Shown here piece after piece: positions 1 through 10,277 of a DNA stretch of 28,442 bases. The notes under the pieces were generated by a model. That model made no database searches, was not told where the DNA came from, and was given only the letters and a program-made list of their open reading frames with translations. Every line of letters starts with the position of its first letter. Positions within the stretch are counted from its first letter, which is position 1. The stretch spans positions 1 to 28,442 of the forward strand of contig LSSL01006549.1 of NCBI GenBank assembly GCA_001953115.1. The letters are read 5' to 3'. This stretch comes from Smittium mucronatum (taxonomy: Eukaryota > Kickxellomycota > Harpellomycetes > Harpellales > Legeriomycetaceae). The position numbers and the translations under genes are program-made.

Positions 1-207
1 CTGTCAAAACTAATAGTTAGACCACAAAACACATCGATACCGAAAGCAAGAGCAATCGGTGCTAAATTAGCAGCAGAAGCAGAGATAAAATCAGATCAAA
101 TAGTTTCCCATGAATTCTGGTCTAGTTACAATATGTTTGACTCATATTATCGTCTGTCGAGACAGAATAACGATAATATTACCGAGTCAATATTACCTCT
201 GGAGTAA
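1..207 (+). CDS. Tyrosine recombinase C-terminus of DIRS element (5' partial)
   Basis: Frame 1 is open from the window edge for 68 codons and ends in TAA at 205-207. The product contains SIPKARAIGAKLAAEA, then SHEFWSSYNMFDSYYRLSR, and ends near ESILPLE. This resembles the C-terminal part of DIRS tyrosine recombinases, where a conserved His or Trp region precedes the nucleophilic Tyr; the FDSYYRLSR segment is the likely Tyr region. The second copy in this window gives an alignable but broken version (PIPKSRAIRTTLEVKSG) at about 22137, which supports the assignment. The stop codon overlaps the start of the element's internal repeat. The frame has no internal stop here, so this copy is younger than the other one. 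The catalytic core lies upstream of the window, so activity cannot be judged. Confidence 0.7.
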   Translation: MSKLIVRPQNTSIPKARAIGAKLAAEAEIKSDQIVSHEFWSSYNMFDSYYRLSRQNNDNITESILPLE

Positions 208-240
208 CTTAATATGTCTCCTCTCTGAGGAATAGTACTA

Positions 241-305
241 TAATTAATCGAGCTCGTAGAGCGAATATTAATTTTTATTATTAAAAGAGAGGAGAAATAT
301 TAAGT
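241..305. repeat. Internal complementary region arm of DIRS copy 1
   Basis: These 65 bp are the reverse complement of 459-523 with two mismatches, and include the GAGCTCGTAGAGCGAA core. The arms are separated by about 150 bp. That spacer includes a small perfect hairpin, GTACAC-AAAT-GTGTAC. In DIRS elements such internal copies are thought to template the joining of the termini during circularisation. Confidence 0.8.
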
Positions 306-458
306 CCCACCCACTCCGCTCTATTTTACCTTTGCTCAAAGATGATAACTGTACACAAATGTGTACCATACAGCTTTTAACTTAAAATTTTTTTTGAAAA
401 AATTTTTTATTTTATTTTATTGGTGTAACTTTCGATTTTAAATAATAAAGACGATAAA

Positions 459-523
459 ACTTAATATGTCTCCTCTCTTTTAATAATAAAAATTAATCTT
501 CGCTCTACGAGCTCGATTAATTA
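459..523. repeat. Right inverted terminal repeat of DIRS copy 1
   Basis: This is the partner of 241-305. The segment GATAAAACTTAATATGTCTC starts just upstream and resembles GATAAAAACTTATTAAGTAT at 22552 in the decayed second copy. This is the basis for placing both in one family. Confidence 0.75.
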
Positions 524-599
524 TAATAATATCAGCATTTTTTGCTGTTTATATTGTGTTAATATGTAAGATAGATTCGAAAAATTATTCACAAGTTTG

Positions 600-1508
600 A
601 AAATTATTTTTCTTTCGGAGTTTAATATACACCTCTTTCTTGTACTGGAATCATCTCTAATACAGGAAAAAAACTCATTCAGTAAGCAGGAAATATATTA
701 AGCAATTTATTGAGAGTTATCTGTACCGAGGCATCATGAATGTATTTAGAGCACTTAGTGGGATTTTTTTAGCTTTTTATTTACGTTTTGTGGCTTTCTT
801 TGTGTTTCCAAGTCTTTCGGTTAAATAAAAGGTGGTATCATAGTTTTTCAATAAATAATGCCATCAGTTCATACTCTTCTACTAATATTATCCACAGAAA
901 CTAGAAACCGAACCGATTTTTCATTATTTTTCAATGAAAAATTAAATAAGTCTTTTTTGGGTTGGTTATTTTCAATAGTGCTTTTCTTTTTATTGTATTT
1001 GTTGGAAGGGGAATGTTAAAGGTTCTGATATGCGTGTCCTCCTTTCCCAAAATAAAGCAAAAGTGATCATTTGAAGCTTTATGAGCGAAAAAATTCTGAT
1101 TTAACAAAATAACATCTTTAAATGAATAGGAATTTTCTTCAATAGCTTTTTCGATTCTCGTCTTTTTCCACTTTTATCCTTTGCTTCGAATCTAATGTCT
1201 TTATTTGATGATAAAATGCTCTATACAGATGTTTCAATTTCATAATCATTTACTACACCCTTAATACATCTTTTATCCTCAAAAATTTCTTCAATAACTA
1301 TAATTAATTAATTTAATTTTCTTTTCTTAGAATTTCGATACTCCTCTCATCATATCTAATAATCCGCAGATGCAACTATTTTTTTACCATTTCCGTTAGT
1401 TACACCAATTTTTATACAGCATTTATGGTATCTTTTTTAGATTATTTTGAAAAAATCCGATTGAAAAAATACAGGCTGCATTATCAGATTTTTTTAGTGC
1501 TGCTATTT
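600..1508. other. AT-rich stretch, no supported gene
   Basis: Only short open frames are present, including a 30-codon one starting at 737 that looks like chance. The minus strand at about 1010-1300 has slightly higher complexity and broken Lys/Glu-rich frames. These may be the tail of the same unknown element as the frame at 1509-1763, but I cannot name it. Confidence 0.4.
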
Positions 1509-1763
1509 TCATAATTTCCCTAAATTTAAATTTATTTTGGTACCAAATTTTAGTTTACGCTCCAGGATCAATTTATCCAGATCCCAGTATTCAGCATTAG
1601 CTATCTGCTGGCTTTCTAACATCAATTTTGTAGATCCATATATTTTCCATAGTTTGAAAATATTAGAGTCTTCATATCTCACATGATTATAGAATATTGC
1701 GTCTTCGTAACTGCTTATCCATACGTTGAAACCATCACCAATGATATTTTTACAGTAAATTTT
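1509..1763 (-). pseudogene. Unassigned open frame, possible remnant of a LINE or other mobile element
   Basis: A stop-to-stop frame of 84 codons has protein-like composition: several Trp and Tyr, balanced charge, and segments such as IIGDGFNVWISSYEDAIFY and NAEYWDLDKLILERKL. It has no upstream Met; the first ATG is mid-frame. A stop lies just before it, next to an A-homopolymer where an indel could have broken a longer frame. The 'GDG-x-W ... YWDLDKLI' pattern recalls the region after the polymerase domain in some non-LTR retrotransposons, but the resemblance is weak. At this base composition a chance frame of this length somewhere in the window is possible. Confidence 0.3.
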
Positions 1764-3403
1764 TTACGAAAAGAGTTTGTGATAGATAAACGTAATTTTA
1801 ATATTAACATAAGAATTTTTTTTTTCCTAACTTGGGTTTGAAATGGTTTATTGTTTGTTCAATGATTTTATATTTATAGGATATACCTTTAATTTGTTTT
1901 TAATAATTAATTCATTTCACTCCTATTTTTGCAAAGCGTAATATTTTACTATTTATAGATTATCTGAAATTTTACCCATTTAAATTATATTGTATATTTA
2001 GTCAAAAAATTTTGGGTGAAGAATTGTAAATTATTAAAAGATTTGTAATTGGTATTTTAATGCAGGGTAGATTGGGTGTAGGTAAAAAAATAATGGAAAA
2101 CCGTGACCAGTCATCTTTATCAAATTATTCTAATAAGTATGAATTTTAATTTTCGTAAAATTATAAAGGCACGATTAGTCTATTAATATCAGTTGTTTTA
2201 AAATGGGTTTATTTATTCGAAGTTTTAAAATATACAGAAAATACTTCTATTTCTAAAAATAATAATTTCATTCTTATGTTTTATCACCCAACTTCGTAAT
2301 AAAAAACATTTTTAGCTCAAATGTATTTAAGTAAGCTATACTTAAAATAGATCCCAAAAAAAGTTCCTTCCTTACCAGAGTCAAGCACAGAACAAAAATA
2401 GATCAATTACTCTCTGAACATTTTCAATTATTAATAGGTTAAATAGTTATAATCTATATAGATTATATTTAATAGAGATGGTATTAATGATCACCTGTTC
2501 ACATTGAATGTATTTAATAATCGATGAAATTGAAAATTTATCTATGATTTTGAGTAATTTAAAGTTAAATAAGATTATAGCTCAAATTTTCCATTTAATT
2601 CATCATTTGTACTAAAAATCACTGTAATTGAAAGAAATGATGATAAATTTATCCATTAGATACACGTAGACTGGTTTTCTTTTTAATTAAATACTTTTTA
2701 AATAGATATAAAAAAATGTGAAATTAATTAATTTTTTATTCAATTAACCCTCAATGCGTAATAATCTCTTTGATAACAGGAAATATTCAATTAAATTTTT
2801 ACTATTTAAAAAATTTGGAAATTTCAATAAATTAAAACCTATATTTAGGTTTAATTTCAAAATTTAAATATCAATAAGAAAATTTTCGTCGTATTTTTGC
2901 GGAAATTTGATTAAAACTAGAATTTTTACCATAATTATTGGTTATATGGGGTAAAAATGGCCGTGTGACATTTGAATTATTGCTAATTTACATATTGAAA
3001 ATTATCTACTTTTTTGACCACTTGAATTTTTTTATTTTTTTTATTTTATACTGTTGCTACAAATACTCCATTTGATAGACCGGTTGATTCATAATTTAGA
3101 ATCCCGATATGAGTAAAAAGTATAAATAAATGTGAATATGCAAATATTATTTATAGCAGAATAGGTGAAAATTCCTCAAATCGGATGAATATTTATTCAG
3201 CCAATGGTTTATTTAGCAAAAAAATTTTGCTCATGAAAATATTCTCACGTATGCGAAAATTTTATCAACTCTACCCAAGAAAAATTGGTGAGCTAGTAAT
3301 ATGTTTATTTTTTGATAATTACTATTGGCTTTTTTGAATTATTTATTATTAAACAGTCTTAAAATTTATTCCTTTCTTTTAAAAATTTTCTATTAATATA
3401 CTT
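1764..3403. other. AT-rich intergenic stretch, nothing recognised
   Basis: There is no open frame with protein-like composition, no RNA gene and no clear repeat. At about 3025-3115 the sequence CTACAAATACTCCATTTGAT resembles CTACAAAAACTCCATTTATT at about 5808, a weak sign of a shared ancient repeat. Confidence 0.5.
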
Positions 3404-3738
3404 AAATTAGACTAAAAATGCAATTGAGGCCTTTAAAAGTGTTATAGTCTCGAAATTGGATATAATTTCAAATAAAAAATATATATTTCCAACTATTTCA
3501 AATGTTTTTAAAAAGTGTTACAATATTTTTTTATAATTTTAAGACTCCACTAGAAATTTTATAATGGGTTTATTTTGTACTAAACTCATTTTATTGAATA
3601 GTTTAGATTCATTTGAAAATAATCTCACTTTCGAATAAGCGCAATTTTTTCAATTAAATAAATTATATTCAAAAAGAATTATTTTTCTCAATTAACCAAA
3701 CTTAATAAATTTATTATAGGCTTATAATGACTTTTGAC
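3404..3738 (+). repeat. Left arm of the young inverted repeat
   Basis: The outer end reads AAATTAGACTAAAAATGCAA and the inner end is near GACTTTTGAC. It pairs base for base with 4388-4722 apart from about four mismatches, two of them in the last eight innermost positions. The flanks diverge abruptly outside 3404. Confidence 0.85.
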
Positions 3739-4387
3739 AAAATCTATCAAAAATTACTCCAATTAAAAAAAAAGATTAAATATCTTAAATTAATTCCATT
3801 TTTTGTCAAAACAAAATTTTGAAGGTTTTGTTTAGATATTCAAATTTATCTGTTGTTAAAATTAATTTTTGTATGTAGTAGGAAATAAAGATATAACTTA
3901 TCAGAGCGGCAATAATATAATAATCGCATCTGTGTATATCTTTCAAATTTTCTCATCAGGAACTTGAAACCTAAAAGATTAACTATCTGTTAACATAAAC
4001 ACAAATTTATATCATTTTTATTTATATTAATAGCCACATAAATTCCTGGATAAAAGATAAATATCTTTTTTTTTAAAAAAAAAAAGCCAGTGATATTCTC
4101 TAATAAAATTCTAGCTACTTTTTCTGATCCTTTATAAATAAATCGGGAACCCTTAATTTTTTTAGATATAAAAAAGTAAGTTTGAAACGTACTCGAAATA
4201 AAAATTTATTTTTAGTTGTTTTTTTCTTTTTATAGCTTTAGGAAAACATAAGTTTAGACCCTAGATTAAAATATCAAAATAGAGTATGCTTATAATTGTT
4301 TTTTCTATCAATAAACAAAAAAAATCATTTTTTAAATCAAAGATTGTAAATTCCAATTTAGAACTTTTTACCCAATTTTTTTCAAAA

Positions 4388-4722
4388 GTCAAATATCATT
4401 ATAAGCCTATAATAAATTTATTAAGTTTGGTTAATTGAGAAAAATAATTCTTTTTGAATATAATTTATTTAATTGAAAAAATTGCGCTTATTCGAAAGTG
4501 AGATTATTTTCAAATGAATCTAAACTATTCAATAAAATGAGTTTAGTACAAAATAAACCCATTATAAAATTTCTAGTGGAGTCTTAAAATTATAAAAAAA
4601 TATTGTAACACTTTTTAAAAACATTTGAAATAGTTGGAAATATATATTTTTTATTTGAAATTATATCCAATTTCGAGTCTATAACACCTTTAAAGGCCTC
4701 AATTGCATTTTTAGTCTAATTT
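4388..4722 (-). repeat. Right arm of the young inverted repeat
   Basis: This is the reverse complement of 3404-3738. It starts at GTCAAATATCATTATAAGCC and ends in TTAGTCTAATTT. The base after the end (4723) begins a CGGG that is not mirrored on the left side. Confidence 0.85.
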
Positions 4723-4749
4723 CGGGAGAAAATAAATATTTTATCTTTT

Positions 4750-5810
4750 TTAATTTATTATCCTAAAATAAAATCATTTTTTCAAATTTTTTAAAAAGTG
4801 ATATAATAATTGGAGATATATAGTCAATTTTATAGAATGAAAAAACGTTTTATTTTGGGTTAAACGCATATAATCAAAAAATTGGAATCATTTGAAGATA
4901 ATTTCCATTTTAAAATAAATGAGAAGTTTCCAATTTAGTGCTTTTTGTTCGAGTTAAACATAATATTTCAATCTTCTAAAATTTGTATCAATATAATAAC
5001 TTTATATTGATGCCCAAATTTTGAATTAAAATTTAAAAAAATTTTCAAATTAAATTTACGGTTTAACCATTTTAAATCTAGCATATTTAATAAATATATT
5101 TTAAGATTCAAAATTAATAAGATTAAAATTCTAGTAAAATAAATTATAAAAAACTTAATTTCCATCTCTTTTTTTAAAAAAAAGTAAACAAAAATCGAAT
5201 TACGTGACTCGATATATGATAGATAAAAAATATATTCAAAAAAAAAAAACAATGTTTGAATGTGTATGCATGGATTTTTTTTGTTGTATTTTGTATTTCC
5301 ATTTTTATTTGAATTGTTAACTAAAGGTATTTTTTAAAAAATAAATTAATACAAATTAAAATAAGTTGATGAATAATTTTGGAATAAGCTAGTTAGTAAT
5401 CAATCGAAATATATTATATAACCTAAAAAAAAATAGAATAATGAAAAATTACGATTTTTTATTGATAAGTGGGCTCTAATAACAAAAAAATGGAAATTTT
5501 TTGTTATTTGGCGTTTATAATAGAAAATTTGAAGCGGATAAATAATTTTTTGATTTATTGATACACGTTTTGGAAAATCGAGATGTTATGTTTAACTCAA
5601 AAAAAGGCACTGCACTAAAAAATTAACATTTAATTGAAAATGGAAAAAATCTTCAAACGATAAATTTTTTTTCAATTAAACCAATTTAACCCAAAATAAA
5701 TACATTTTCACAAATCCTAAAATTTCATATAAATATATCCAATTATTATGTCGCCTTTTAAAAAAAAATTAAAGCATTATTTTATTTTTTATAGTTTAAT
5801 AAAATAGCTA
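4750..5810. repeat. Older, diverged inverted repeat related to the 3404-4722 repeat
   Basis: Positions 4750-4993 and 5557-5810 are imperfect reverse complements over about 245-255 bp. Anchors on the left arm are TAATAATTGGA (4804), TTTATTTTGGGTTAAA (4849) and GAGTTAAACATAA (4951). Each has its complement in the right arm, in the mirrored order. The spacer (4994-5556) is AT-rich and non-coding. Parts of these arms resemble the young arms; compare AATCATTTGAAGATAATTTC here with ATTCATTTGAAAATAATCTC in the left young arm. The two structures look like members of one foldback family that arose at different times. Confidence 0.65.
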
Positions 5811-8800
5811 CAAAAACTCCATTTATTTCATTAAAAATCCTGAGTTTCGTTGGTAGACTAATATTATTTTATTAAATTTTGTATAAAATTGTATAAATAA
5901 AAAAAACAGGCCAAAAAAAATACTTTTTATGTACAGATAGTAGCTTATAGCAGCTTTGGGGGTTTTAAATTTTTTGGAATTGTGAAAATATTTAATATAG
6001 AGAAGTTTATCTAACGCAAAGTCGTCAATCATTTTATAGAGTGAACCCTACCAAATCCAAGATTTTGGATATTTTTAGAAAGAAAAGTGAAAGGTGGGTC
6101 TTACGATTGGATTTTTTTTATTGATTTTGGCGATTTTATGAGAGCTCAAATTTTCATCACTCTAAGCTAGTTTTAATACACTACCTTATTGAAGCCATGT
6201 CAAAATATGAAAAATTTCCTTCTACTTCTAAAATAAATCTGATCTTGAAGCTAGTATTTTTCTCACAAAATTAGGATGAAAAATAAACTGAGGTATTGGA
6301 CAATTTAATTTTTCTATGGTCAGTTACAGTTTTTTCATGAATTAATGGGTTTAAAAAAATATTGAGCCCTCTGTAAGTTTAAATATATGGGGGGGGGGGA
6401 ATTCGATCTTAAGACTGCACTTTTTGAATAAATTTATTTTTAGTATTAAAAATAGTCCTTGTTTTCAATTAAGCTTGTAATTTTAAATCTGTGATAATTT
6501 TTGCGATGCAAATTTAAATAACACTCTTATTTTTATTTTTTAATTTTTTTTAAAAATATATAGTATTACTAGAATATCATTTAAATTTTTTTGGTATGCC
6601 ATTTATTTGGAATAATCTTAATTTTTTTATGACTTGGTGAAAATATATAACCATAGGTCTGTAGTTTCAGTCAATATTGTCAGTATATTATTCAAAATTG
6701 AATAATAATTCCTAGTTATTGTAGTTATATCATATTTTATCTGTATAGATAAAATTTTCAATTATAGACATTTACAGTTCAAAAAATAAAAGCATAATTT
6801 TTCTCGCCTGATGTAATTGATCCCAATATTTTCTTTATAAAGTTTTAATGGGGTGATGGTACTCATGAAATCTAGTACTTGGTGTCAATAATCAATTTAT
6901 ACTCTCTAAATAATCTAAATATAAATTATTGTTCAGTAAATTTTTTTACTACTTAATGGTTTTTAATGTATTGTAATTTATTTATCTAGAAATTTTATAT
7001 ATTTCACTTAAAATTATATTTTTAATTGCATAAAATTATTAAATTTTTTTCAAAAAAATCCACCATAGAATTTAAAAGAAAATAGATAATAATTTTATCT
7101 GCATTTTATTAGTCTATCTTTGTGATAATGTAACAAGGAAATACTTTATATAAGAGCTATAGATTATCCTTTTAAGTATATTTTATTATAATGCTATCAA
7201 CCCTCTGATTTTAAATTTAGAGGCTTTTGATATAATCTTACATAAATAATATGATATGTGTGATATGTGTATTAAATGATAAGACACAAAAAACCACGTA
7301 TAAAATTTATAAAATTTATAAAATTTGTAGTTATTACCTAATTGGCTTTTTCAATATTCAATGAAAAATCATAAAAGCTTAGTGGGAATACAATGGATAT
7401 TTACAGATTATGAAAGACTAATGTTTCCATTATTTAAAATATGTGAATTTCTCTTCGAAATATTGAAATTTCTTAATGAATTTATAATATTATCTTGATT
7501 TGGGAATAGGAAAAATTTTAAAAAAATTAATATGTAATAAAGGATTAGAATTGGAAAAGGAATTATTTCTTCGAAAAAATAAGGATATTTTATTAGGAGA
7601 AGATAATTTTTCCATTTTTATTATTTTAGTTAAAATAAAGTTTAATTTTAAACAATATATTAAGTAGTAAAAAAAAATTTGGTCCCAAAAATAATATCTC
7701 ATATTTGGATATTTTCTTTTTCATTTTTTCATTTTATTTAAAAAAAATATCAAATAAAAATTACAATTTTTTTTAAACTCGTGTTTATTTTAAGATAAAT
7801 AATCTAATAAAAGGCTATATTTGGTTTAAAATGCTCACGATAAATTCGGAGAAAGGAAATAACTTTCAAGAAAAGAAGTCTTTTCTTTGACAAAAGTATC
7901 CCAATAAAAAATGAGATACCAAATATATTCAAAAATATTGAAGAAAGATTTTAAAAATCGATAAAGAAATTTCTCGTTCTGAATAGTTAAATTTGTGTAA
8001 AATGAAATTTTTTGAATTACGGATTAAATTTTTATACGGTATCCATTACAAAAAGATCAATCTAAATTTTGAGCTTTTAAAGTGAAACGAAGTTTTGAAA
8101 AAAAAATATTTAATAGGTACAATTTTTAAAAAAGATCTAAATAATGTTTTGATAGCATATTTCTAATTGCTAACTTTTATAATAGAGGCGAAAATAAGCA
8201 ATTATATTGACGGAGTAGACTAGAGAATCCAATGATTTGAACATCTTTGTTATTATCATTATTTTTCCTTTTAAAAAAATATTTCCAAAACCAAATTATT
8301 TGTTGAAATGCAAAAAATATTTTTAAATATCGCAATTTTTTTTTATTTTTTGAGATCCCAACATGGATTTTATAAAAAAAAAAAATAAGCGCGCTTTTAT
8401 AGGCGTTTATATTTAGATGTTTTTTATTTAGAATTCCGTAGCTTAAAAAATAATGATATTATTATATTTAACAAAAATCTTAACCGTGATTTTTATAAAT
8501 CGAGCCCATACTTGTATGATTATTGCAGCTAATTACTACCTCCATTAATTCGGATTATTTATCAAGCCACAGTTGACAATTAGAAAATGTTTTTCTTTTT
8601 TTTATGGATTTTTGTGAATGATTTAGTATTAATAATAGAATAGGAGGCATCTGTTTTTAAAATTATGTTATTTTAATTAACCTATTTATTAAAATATAGA
8701 ATACTCCTTAACCTAATTGTGGTTATAAATCATAGCATAATCCATTTTCCGAATTATATACATAATTGGGAATACAAATTATCTTTGTTCGAATTTTGAG

Positions 8801-9900
8801 CAAGATTTTGATTTTTTTTATTGATTTTTTTGTTAAATTTCATTCAGATATAATGTATTAAAGCAAATGTCCGTATAATTTAACAATATACTAATATGAA
8901 ATTTTTTTAAAGGAATCTTATTGTTATATATGATTAAGATTGCTAAAAAATCTATAGGTTTAGTTTAGGGGTAAAATTTTGAAAAAGCGTATATGTTGAT
9001 ATTATCATTTAAACTTTTTATTAAAACAGTAGAAAAAAAAGAAGATAAGATGATAAAGAATTTTTTTTTTGAAAATTTTATTACCAGAAGGAAACATTTT
9101 TATATTCAAAAGCTGATTTTATGATGATTTTTAAAATTGATTCAATAAAAGGAAAAGATAATTATAAATCCCTTTTGAAAATCCGAGAATATGAGAATAT
9201 TTTTAATAGAAAAATATTTTAAAAAAAAGTGCTTTTTTATGCATAACCGAATTCAAGGAGGTGGTATGAAAAAAGAAATAATAATAATAAAATAATTTTA
9301 TTGTTTTTCGAAAGAAAATATTCGAGGATAAAGTTAGATAAATGCCACCATATGGATTTAAACTGATCAATTCACTACTTTTTATTTAAAGTTAACTTTA
9401 AAGTTTCGCTTTTACTCAAAGAAAAGAAGCGAGTAAAATTTTAAATAAGCCTCCACTTGGCGAAAATTCAGGAAAAATATAGTTTTAATGGCAAAAAAGA
9501 AATATTTAAAGGATTCAAGCCTTTTAAAAATTTCGATCTACAAGCAATTTTTTTTATTTAAATTATTTATTAAATTATTGTTAATATTAAAATAAACCTT
9601 TAATAAATTAAGAAAAATAAAATTCCGTTTCTATATTGATAAAAAAAAACATATTTCGATTATTTGAATAAGTAATGTTATATATATTATTAGAATATTT
9701 CAATGGCTGTTTTCAAATTAGTACTAACTTTTCAAAAAGCTTCGAAATAACGACAAAGTCTAATACCTATATCTAAACTTTTATTTTGTGGCGTAGAATA
9801 AAAGAGAATATTAGAATGTGGGGTATTTATCAAAATAAATTCTGTAAAAAAGTAAGCACAAAAGGGATAGTTATCAGAGCTCATTAGAAACCAAACCTGA
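5811..9900. other. AT-rich intergenic stretch, nothing recognised
   Basis: About 4 kb with no protein-like frame; the few open frames are Phe/Lys/Asn/Ile-rich low-complexity translations. Minor features are an 11-G run at 6389-6399, a GATATGTGT doublet near 7254-7270, and a triple TTATAAAAT repeat near 7302-7326. No RNA gene was identified. Confidence 0.55.
6389..6399 (+). repeat. G11 homopolymer
   Basis: Eleven consecutive G in sequence that is otherwise about three-quarters A+T. Similar runs occur at 12314-12324, 19489-19497 and 25277-25286. Confidence 0.9.
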
Positions 9901-9935
9901 TATTAAGCCAATAGTTAGGGACAATTTTTGCTCAA

Positions 9936-10277
9936 TCAGACCTCATAAGTTAAGGTGGGTAGAGGGTAGGGGATTAGCGCAATTGGCTGTTCAGAATTTC
10001 GAATCGCTATGAGCGTTTTAAGTAGACCATAAAGCAGCAGCAAATCGAAGGAGCCAAATCCAGGGGGAAAAAAAAAGAGTACAAGAAATCCAGCCAGCCA
10101 ATGTAATTCGGCGATAACAGAAAGAAAGTCACAAGAAAGCTTAGACTTTTGTGCAGAATATATACGAGTAAGCGCTAAAAGCAAACAGAGTCTAGTTTAT
10201 CAATTTCTTTAATTTTTTTTTCTTGATAATAAAACACTTTATATTTGAGCCTCATCCATTTCTCAGCGATCGGTGTC
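9936..10277 (+). promoter_or_regulatory. Probable 5' leader of the unidentified plus-strand gene, with a possible leader intron
   Basis: Base composition changes sharply here to a purine-rich, less AT-rich strand, as in a transcribed leader. A good splice donor, CGA-GTAAGC, lies at 10168. A pyrimidine-rich tract ending in TTTGAG at 10249 could be its acceptor, giving an 82-bp leader intron before the ATG at 10278. No plus-strand frame here joins in phase to the first coding exon, so I call it untranslated. The hydrophobic open frame on the opposite strand is most likely just the complement of this purine-rich leader. The exact transcription start is not visible. Confidence 0.4.

Larger units (their letters stand above)
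1..523 (+). mobile_element. 3' end of a DIRS-type tyrosine-recombinase retrotransposon (copy 1, cut by window start)
   Basis: The window opens inside the last open frame of a DIRS-like element, which stops at 205-207. A compact repeat structure follows directly. Positions 241-305 are the reverse complement of 459-523 (65 bp, two mismatches). The 21 bp at 206-226 recur in direct orientation at 458-478. Known DIRS elements carry inverted terminal repeats plus an internal complementary region that matches the element ends, and this layout fits that: an internal region at about 206-305 and a right terminal repeat at about 430-523. A related, decayed copy at about 18471-22621 shows the same terminal sequence. 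The left part of this element lies outside the window. The 3' limit near 523 is where the similarity ends, not a proven junction. Confidence 0.75.
3404..4722. repeat. Long inverted repeat (two 335-bp arms around a 649-bp centre)
   Basis: The left arm 3404-3738 and right arm 4388-4722 are reverse complements of equal length with no indels. I counted about four mismatches, roughly 99% identity. The 649-bp centre (3739-4387) is AT-rich, not palindromic as a whole, and codes for nothing I recognise. It contains a T-run followed by an A-run near 4068-4086, close to the symmetry axis. The form is that of a foldback or MITE-type DNA element, but I found no target-site duplication at the arm ends. 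The high arm identity implies recent origin or gene conversion. A transcript across it would fold into a long hairpin. Confidence 0.85.

Noticed and set aside
737..829. Short ATG frame of 30 codons
   Set aside because: Too short, hydrophobic by T-richness, no context.
4968..5252. 94-codon minus-strand open frame
   Set aside because: It is Phe/Ile/Lys/Asn-rich low complexity and lies in the arm and spacer of the diverged inverted repeat. It is best explained by AT-rich chance.
5823..6032. 69-codon minus-strand open frame
   Set aside because: Low-complexity Phe/Lys/Ile content in AT-rich DNA, with no recognisable family or neighbouring gene.
7490..7702. 70-codon minus-strand open frame
   Set aside because: Same low-complexity character, no motif.
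9936..10184. 82-codon hydrophobic minus-strand frame that could be a membrane protein
   Set aside because: The hydrophobicity follows from a pyrimidine-rich strand opposite a purine-rich leader. There is no in-frame ATG-based support or conserved motif.
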